Source of the DNA: Pokkaliibacter sp. MBI-7
GTDB lineage: Bacteria; Pseudomonadota; Gammaproteobacteria; Pseudomonadales; Balneatricaceae
Direction: 5' to 3'
Assembly (NCBI RefSeq): GCF_029846635.1
Contig: NZ_JARVTG010000001.1
Location: forward strand, 901,001-965,000
Length of the DNA: 64,000 nt
The notes under the pieces are model-generated. The model made no database searches. It saw only the letters and a program-made list of their open reading frames with translations, and was not told the origin of the DNA. A program made the position numbers and the translations under genes. Numbering within the stretch: position 1 is the first letter of the stretch; the number at the start of each line of letters is the position of its first letter. Below are positions 60,545 through 64,000 of the stretch, in pieces.

Positions 60545-61339
60545 TCAGGACAGATAACGTGCCGCGGGGGTGCTCAGGGACAGATTCGGAGCCATGGCCC
60601 GGCGTGCATCCACAAAGCGGCTCAGCTGCCCTGCATCAGGCAGGGAAGGCACCGTCACCCGTTCCCCCAGTGCCAGACCGCGCAGAGCGGCACCCACCAT
60701 ATCATCCACCTCCATCACCATATGGGCAGGCAGAGCATTCACGTCAACACCGGCACGGTCAAAGATTTCGGTGCGGGTCAGTCCCGGCAATACAGCCTGT
60801 ACCCGCACCCCCTGCTCACCCAGCTCATGGGCCAGCGACTCACTGAGAGACAGCACATAGGCCTTGGTGGCGTTGTAAGTGGTGCCAAAGTTTTCCGGCA
60901 TCAGTGCCAGCACCGAGGCGATATTGATCAGCGTCCCCTTGCCACGCTGAACAAAGCCCTCGGCCGCCGCGCGGGCCAGCCGGGTCAGCGCCACGATATT
61001 GAGCTGGATCATGCTCTCCACCTGATCAAAGTCAGCCTCAACAAAGCTGCCGGAGATGCTCATGCCGGCATTATTGACCAGCATGACGATACGTTCATCA
61101 CTGCGCAGGCGCTGCTCAACCAGTGCGGAATCAGCGCGAGAAGTCAGGTCGGCCTGCAGCACCTCAACCCTCACCGCAGCGGCCTCCTGCAGCTCTGCGG
61201 CCAGTACCTGCAAGCGCTGAATATCGCGGGCTACCAGCAGCAGGTCATAACCCGCTGCGGCCAGCTGACGTGCATAGCTTTTACCGATACCGCTGGAAGC
61301 GCCTGTTACCACGGCAATACCTGAATGCTGCTGAGTCAT
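60545..61339 (-). CDS. SDR-family oxidoreductase
   Basis: A 264-residue short-chain dehydrogenase: VVTGASSGIGKSYARQLAAAG (NAD(P) site), VMLVNNAGMSISG, catalytic Ser and Tyr in NIASVLALMPENFGTTYNATKA. The type is that of broad-range DltE/YqjQ-like reductases. It is divergent from the thiolase gene across a region with two shared TetR-type operators. A role in acyl or hydroxy-acyl metabolism is suggested by the neighbours. The C-terminal part is extended compared with the classical 250 residues. Confidence 0.85.
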   Translation of the reverse strand: MTQQHSGIAVVTGASSGIGKSYARQLAAAGYDLLLVARDIQRLQVLAAELQEAAAVRVEVLQADLTSRADSALVEQRLRSDERIVMLVNNAGMSISGSFVEADFDQVESMIQLNIVALTRLARAAAEGFVQRGKGTLINIASVLALMPENFGTTYNATKAYVLSLSESLAHELGEQGVRVQAVLPGLTRTEIFDRAGVDVNALPAHMVMEVDDMVGAALRGLALGERVTVPSLPDAGQLSRFVDARRAMAPNLSLSTPAARYLS

Positions 61340-61377
61340 GATGTTGTCCTCGTCTGAATGGGTTTTCGTTTCATTGA

Positions 61378-61391
61378 ATGATGATCGACAT
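61378..61391. promoter_or_regulatory. TetR-type operator site 1 (SDR side)
   Basis: ATGATGATCGACAT fits ATG-N2-GATC-N2-CAT exactly. It is 38 bases upstream of the SDR start. Confidence 0.6.
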
Positions 61392-61501
61392 GCAATTTAT
61401 ATTACGACCATAATTTTAAAATGCCAGCGTTTAATTTCTGATCAGTGCAATAGGGTCTGACTATTCAGAGCAGTACAAAAAACAACCTGTTGACTTTTAG
61501 T

Positions 61502-61515
61502 ATGATGACCGACAT
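61502..61515. promoter_or_regulatory. TetR-type operator site 2 (thiolase side)
   Basis: ATGATGACCGACAT fits ATG-N2-GATC-N2-CAT with one mismatch. Confidence 0.55.
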
Positions 61516-61611
61516 TTTAAATGATACCTGTCATTCAATGGCAGCCGCTCAGCACGCAGAGCCATGCTCGGGAAGATCACCGATCTGCCTGACTTATGAG
61601 GAGAAAACACC

Positions 61612-62751
61612 ATGAATAGCGCCGTGATCGCCGGTTACCGCCGCTCACCTTTCCATTTCGCCCGTAAGGGAGAGCTGACAGAAGTACGCCCGGATGATCT
61701 GGCGGCGCAGGTAGTAAAAGGGCTGATCGCGGCGCTGGATATCGACCCCGGCAGTATCGAAGACCTGATCATGGGCTGCGCCTACCCCGAAGCAGAACAA
61801 GGGATGAATATTGCCCGTATCACCGGCTTTCTGGCGGGGCTGCCGCAGTCCGTTGCAGGCGTTACCATCAACCGCTTCTGCGGCTCCTCCATGACCGCCA
61901 TACACTATGCGGTCGGGCAAATTCACATCGGCGCAGGCGAGGCGTTTATCTGCGCAGGTGTTGAGTCCATGACCCGTGTGCCCATGGGCGGTTTCAACTT
62001 TTCCCCCAACCCCAGCCTGATGGAGCACTACCCCACGGCCTACATCACCATGGGTCACACTGCCGAAGAAGTCGCACAGCGCTTTGCCATCAGCCGTACC
62101 GATCAGGATCAGCTGGCAGTCAGCTCCCATGCCAAAGCCACCGCTGCTCAGCAACAAGGCAGGCTGATGACGGAAATAGTGCCCATTGGCAGCGATGACA
62201 GTCTGATTAGCGCAGACGGCTGCATCCGTCCCGGCACCAGCATGGACATTCTGGCCGGGCTGAAACCGGCCTTCCATGCACTGGGCTCGGTGACGGCGGC
62301 AACCTCATCACCGCTCACTGATGGGGCTGCAGCGGTACTGGTGTGCAGTGAGGACTATGCCCGGCGGCACCGGCTGCCGATGCTGGCCCGGATCAAGGGG
62401 GTTGCCACGGCTGGCTGTGCTCCGGAAATCATGGGCATGGGGCCGCTGTACGCCACCCGGAAACTGCTGCAGCGTTGTGGCGTTCGTGCCGATGAGCTGG
62501 ATGTGGTGGAAATCAACGAAGCCTTTGCCAGTCAGGCACTGGCCTGCATTCGCGAGTTGGGGCTGGATATGAACAGGGTCAACCTTGACGGTGGAGCGAT
62601 GGCTATCGGCCACCCGCTGGGAGCGACAGGCGCCCGTATTACCGGCAAGGCAGCTGCACTGTTACAGCGTGAAGGTGGTCGTTACGCCCTGTCCACCCAG
62701 TGTGTCGGCGGCGGTCAGGGTGTCGCCACCCTGCTGGAAGCGATTGAATAA
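61612..62751 (+). CDS. Thiolase family protein (acetyl-CoA acyltransferase)
   Basis: A 379-residue thiolase. The nucleophile is Cys90 in NRFCGSSM, followed by the region with CAGVESMTRVPMGG; the C-terminal catalytic motifs are GGAMAIGHPLGATGARI (His) and STQCVGGGQGVA (Cys). It cleaves 3-ketoacyl-CoA with CoA, or condenses acyl-CoAs, in the cytoplasm. GAGGAG lies about 8 bases before the ATG. Together with the MaoC and SDR genes it looks like a small beta-oxidation-type module under TetR control. The chain length or substrate is unknown. Confidence 0.92.
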   Translation: MNSAVIAGYRRSPFHFARKGELTEVRPDDLAAQVVKGLIAALDIDPGSIEDLIMGCAYPEAEQGMNIARITGFLAGLPQSVAGVTINRFCGSSMTAIHYAVGQIHIGAGEAFICAGVESMTRVPMGGFNFSPNPSLMEHYPTAYITMGHTAEEVAQRFAISRTDQDQLAVSSHAKATAAQQQGRLMTEIVPIGSDDSLISADGCIRPGTSMDILAGLKPAFHALGSVTAATSSPLTDGAAAVLVCSEDYARRHRLPMLARIKGVATAGCAPEIMGMGPLYATRKLLQRCGVRADELDVVEINEAFASQALACIRELGLDMNRVNLDGGAMAIGHPLGATGARITGKAAALLQREGGRYALSTQCVGGGQGVATLLEAIE

Positions 62752-62772
62752 CCGGGAGGCGGCAGCGCCTTG

Positions 62773-63234
62773 TCAGGACCGACAGGGCACCACTATTCGC
62801 CCGGTAAAGATCTGTAGCGCCTGATTGTCCTGGTTGTACGTAGTGGTACGCATTACCACCATACCCCGGTCAGGCCGCGAGCGTGATGGCGTGATCTCGA
62901 TAATTTCACTCTCAGCCCGCAGCTGATCACCCGGGCGGGTCGGCGCCTTCCACTGCACCTCACCCCCGGCACCGACCAGTCCGCCCGCAATGGGCACACT
63001 TTCCACCAGCATACGCATGGTCAGCGCAGCGGTGTGCCAGCCCGAGGCCGCCAGCCCGGCAAAGAAGGTCTGTTGTGCTGCGTCTTCATCAAGGTGGAAA
63101 GGCTGCGGGTCAAACTCGGCAGCGAACTGCTTGATCTGCTCCGCCGTCAGGCTGTGTACGCCGCTGACAAAACGCTGGCCAACCTGCAAATCCTGCAGAT
63201 ACAGCAATGTGGGCGTGGCAGAAGACTGGCTCAT
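62773..63234 (-). CDS. MaoC-like acyl-CoA dehydratase
   Basis: A 153-residue hot-dog-fold protein: GQRFVSGVHSLTAEQIKQFAAEFDPQPFHLDEDAAQQTFFAGLAASGWHTAALTMRM. The Asp in EFDPQPFH and the His after it form the hydratase dyad. MaoC/R-hydratases add water to enoyl-CoA. It converges with the thiolase gene and is divergent from the TetR gene, with operator sites 3 and 4 between. Confidence 0.88.
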   Translation of the reverse strand: MSQSSATPTLLYLQDLQVGQRFVSGVHSLTAEQIKQFAAEFDPQPFHLDEDAAQQTFFAGLAASGWHTAALTMRMLVESVPIAGGLVGAGGEVQWKAPTRPGDQLRAESEIIEITPSRSRPDRGMVVMRTTTYNQDNQALQIFTGRIVVPCRS

Positions 63235-63281
63235 GGTCTGCTCCTTGAAGATCAGGTCAGATAATGGTTGGCAGGATTTAT

Positions 63282-63295
63282 ATGATTATCGTCAT
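63282..63295. promoter_or_regulatory. TetR-type operator site 3 (MaoC side)
   Basis: ATGATTATCGTCAT fits ATG-N2-GATC-N2-CAT with one mismatch. It is 47 bases upstream of the maoC-like start. Confidence 0.55.
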
Positions 63296-63351
63296 AGAAA
63301 AAGCAGCCTACGCCGATTGCTGGTGGGTTTCTGTTCGACCTTGGGTGTAGA

Positions 63352-63365
63352 ATGACGATCAACAT
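63352..63365. promoter_or_regulatory. TetR-type operator site 4 (tetR side)
   Basis: ATGACGATCAACAT fits ATG-N2-GATC-N2-CAT exactly, between the maoC-like and tetR genes, suggesting autoregulation. Confidence 0.6.
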
Positions 63366-63398
63366 ACCATCTCACCGCCCGGCGGACCATTTGCAGGA

Positions 63399-63986
63399 GT
63401 GAAACGACCCATGCGCTACTCCAAAGATCACAAAGCGGAAACCAACCAGCAGATTCTGCAGGAAGCCTCCCGCCGCTTCCGCCGCGATGGCATTACCGCC
63501 ACGGGCCTGCAGCCACTGATGAAAGCCCTGGGGCTGACCCATGGCGGATTCTATGCCCACTTCAAATCCAAGGATGATCTGGTCGAACAGGCCCTGCAGA
63601 ATGCTGCGCAGCAGAGCAGTGACTACTGGCGTAAACTGCATGATCAGGAAGGCGGAGCCGCCAGGCTGGTAGACAGTTATCTCTCCATCCGCCACCGCGA
63701 TACACCGGAAAAAGGCTGCGCCTTGCCCACCATGTCGATGGAAATGGGCCAGCTGGGCAAGGCCAGTGCCACCACCGATAAAATCGTCGAACGCCTGCTG
63801 AGCCTGCTGCACAGTGATCATGCTGATGCTCCCCATGCGGCGGTGATGCTGTCAGCCATGGTCGGCGCCCTGAGCCTGTCACGTAGCGTGACTGATCCGG
63901 AGCTGTCTGAGCAACTGCTGGAGCAAACGCGGGAATGGATCAAGGAAGAACTGAAAGATGAAAGAGAAAACAATCTCGCTGTTTAA
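63399..63986 (+). CDS. TetR-family regulator of the thiolase/SDR/MaoC group
   Basis: A 195-residue TetR/AcrR regulator: MRYSKDHKAETNQQILQEASRRFRRDGITATGLQPLMKALGLTHGGFYAHFKSKDDLVEQAL. The C-terminal half, with DTPEKGCALPTMSMEMGQLG, is the usual ligand pocket of TetR_C_16-like proteins, which often respond to organic toxicants or acyl compounds. The start is TTG- or ATG-type at 63411 (MRYSKD); GCAGGAG precedes. It probably binds the four ATG-N2-GATC-N2-CAT sites nearby. Confidence 0.85.
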   Translation: MKRPMRYSKDHKAETNQQILQEASRRFRRDGITATGLQPLMKALGLTHGGFYAHFKSKDDLVEQALQNAAQQSSDYWRKLHDQEGGAARLVDSYLSIRHRDTPEKGCALPTMSMEMGQLGKASATTDKIVERLLSLLHSDHADAPHAAVMLSAMVGALSLSRSVTDPELSEQLLEQTREWIKEELKDERENNLAV

Positions 63987-64000
63987 CGCACTCCAGCTAT

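Overview
The window reads as chromosome of a metabolically versatile gammaproteobacterium. TRAP and ABC importers, an ExuR regulator very close to the enterobacterial one, a dedicated proteobacterial sortase with its VIT/VWA substrate, CreBC and a tRNA-fMet of E. coli type all fit a marine or rhizosphere Oceanospirillales-like host. That placement is inference. Most of the window is GC-rich with tightly packed operons. The main exception is an AT-rich insert at about 16.7-20.8 kb.

Layout. (1) 1-6.1 kb: hexuronate use, with uxaB (cut by the window edge) and uxaC divergent from a dctPQM TRAP importer, then exuR. ExuR-like operators lie in front of uxaC and exuR. (2) 6.2-14.7 kb: a lipoprotein with a possible Cys-His-Asp triad, then pbpC and a yfhM-type alpha-2-macroglobulin lipoprotein. 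(3) 15.0-16.5 kb: an SRPBCC protein and a LysR regulator, convergent. (4) 16.7-20.8 kb: an integron-like cassette array with two clear attC sites and no integrase in the window. It holds two ORFs with an R-x4-H HEPN-type motif, a DUF6602/nuclease-like protein, a secreted protein and a small membrane protein. (5) 20.99-31.5 kb: a complete non-phosphorylating L-fucose-type pathway: mutarotase, lactonase, UxaA-type dehydratase, SDR, sugar ABC importer, FAH hydrolase, aldo/keto reductase and GntR regulator.

(6) 31.8-32.9 kb: two tRNA-fMet genes on the minus strand. Each is followed by tandem 132-bp repeats that carry the 3' half of the tRNA plus a hairpin terminator, recalling the tyrT repeats of E. 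coli. (7) 33.1-35.6 kb: a DHA2 drug exporter and a TetR regulator. (8) 35.7-48.8 kb: reductive pyrimidine catabolism: dihydropyrimidinase, an NMT1-type ABC importer, beta-ureidopropionase, PreT/PreA and a RutR-like repressor with matching palindromic operators. An IS4-family element with an 11-bp target duplication has landed in the terminator of the ureidopropionase gene. A Tlde1-like L,D-transpeptidase toxin and a candidate immunity protein sit between.

(9) 48.9-54.5 kb: NIT-domain chemoreceptor, pncB, HD-GYP protein and an orphan RebB. (10) 54.5-59.8 kb: sortase and its VIT/VWA substrate, divergent from creBC. (11) 59.9-64 kb: a DUF4124-like protein, then an acyl-CoA type group (SDR, thiolase, MaoC hydratase, TetR) whose promoters share the operator pattern ATG-N2-GATC-N2-CAT.

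All functions are read from sequence alone; no database search was possible.
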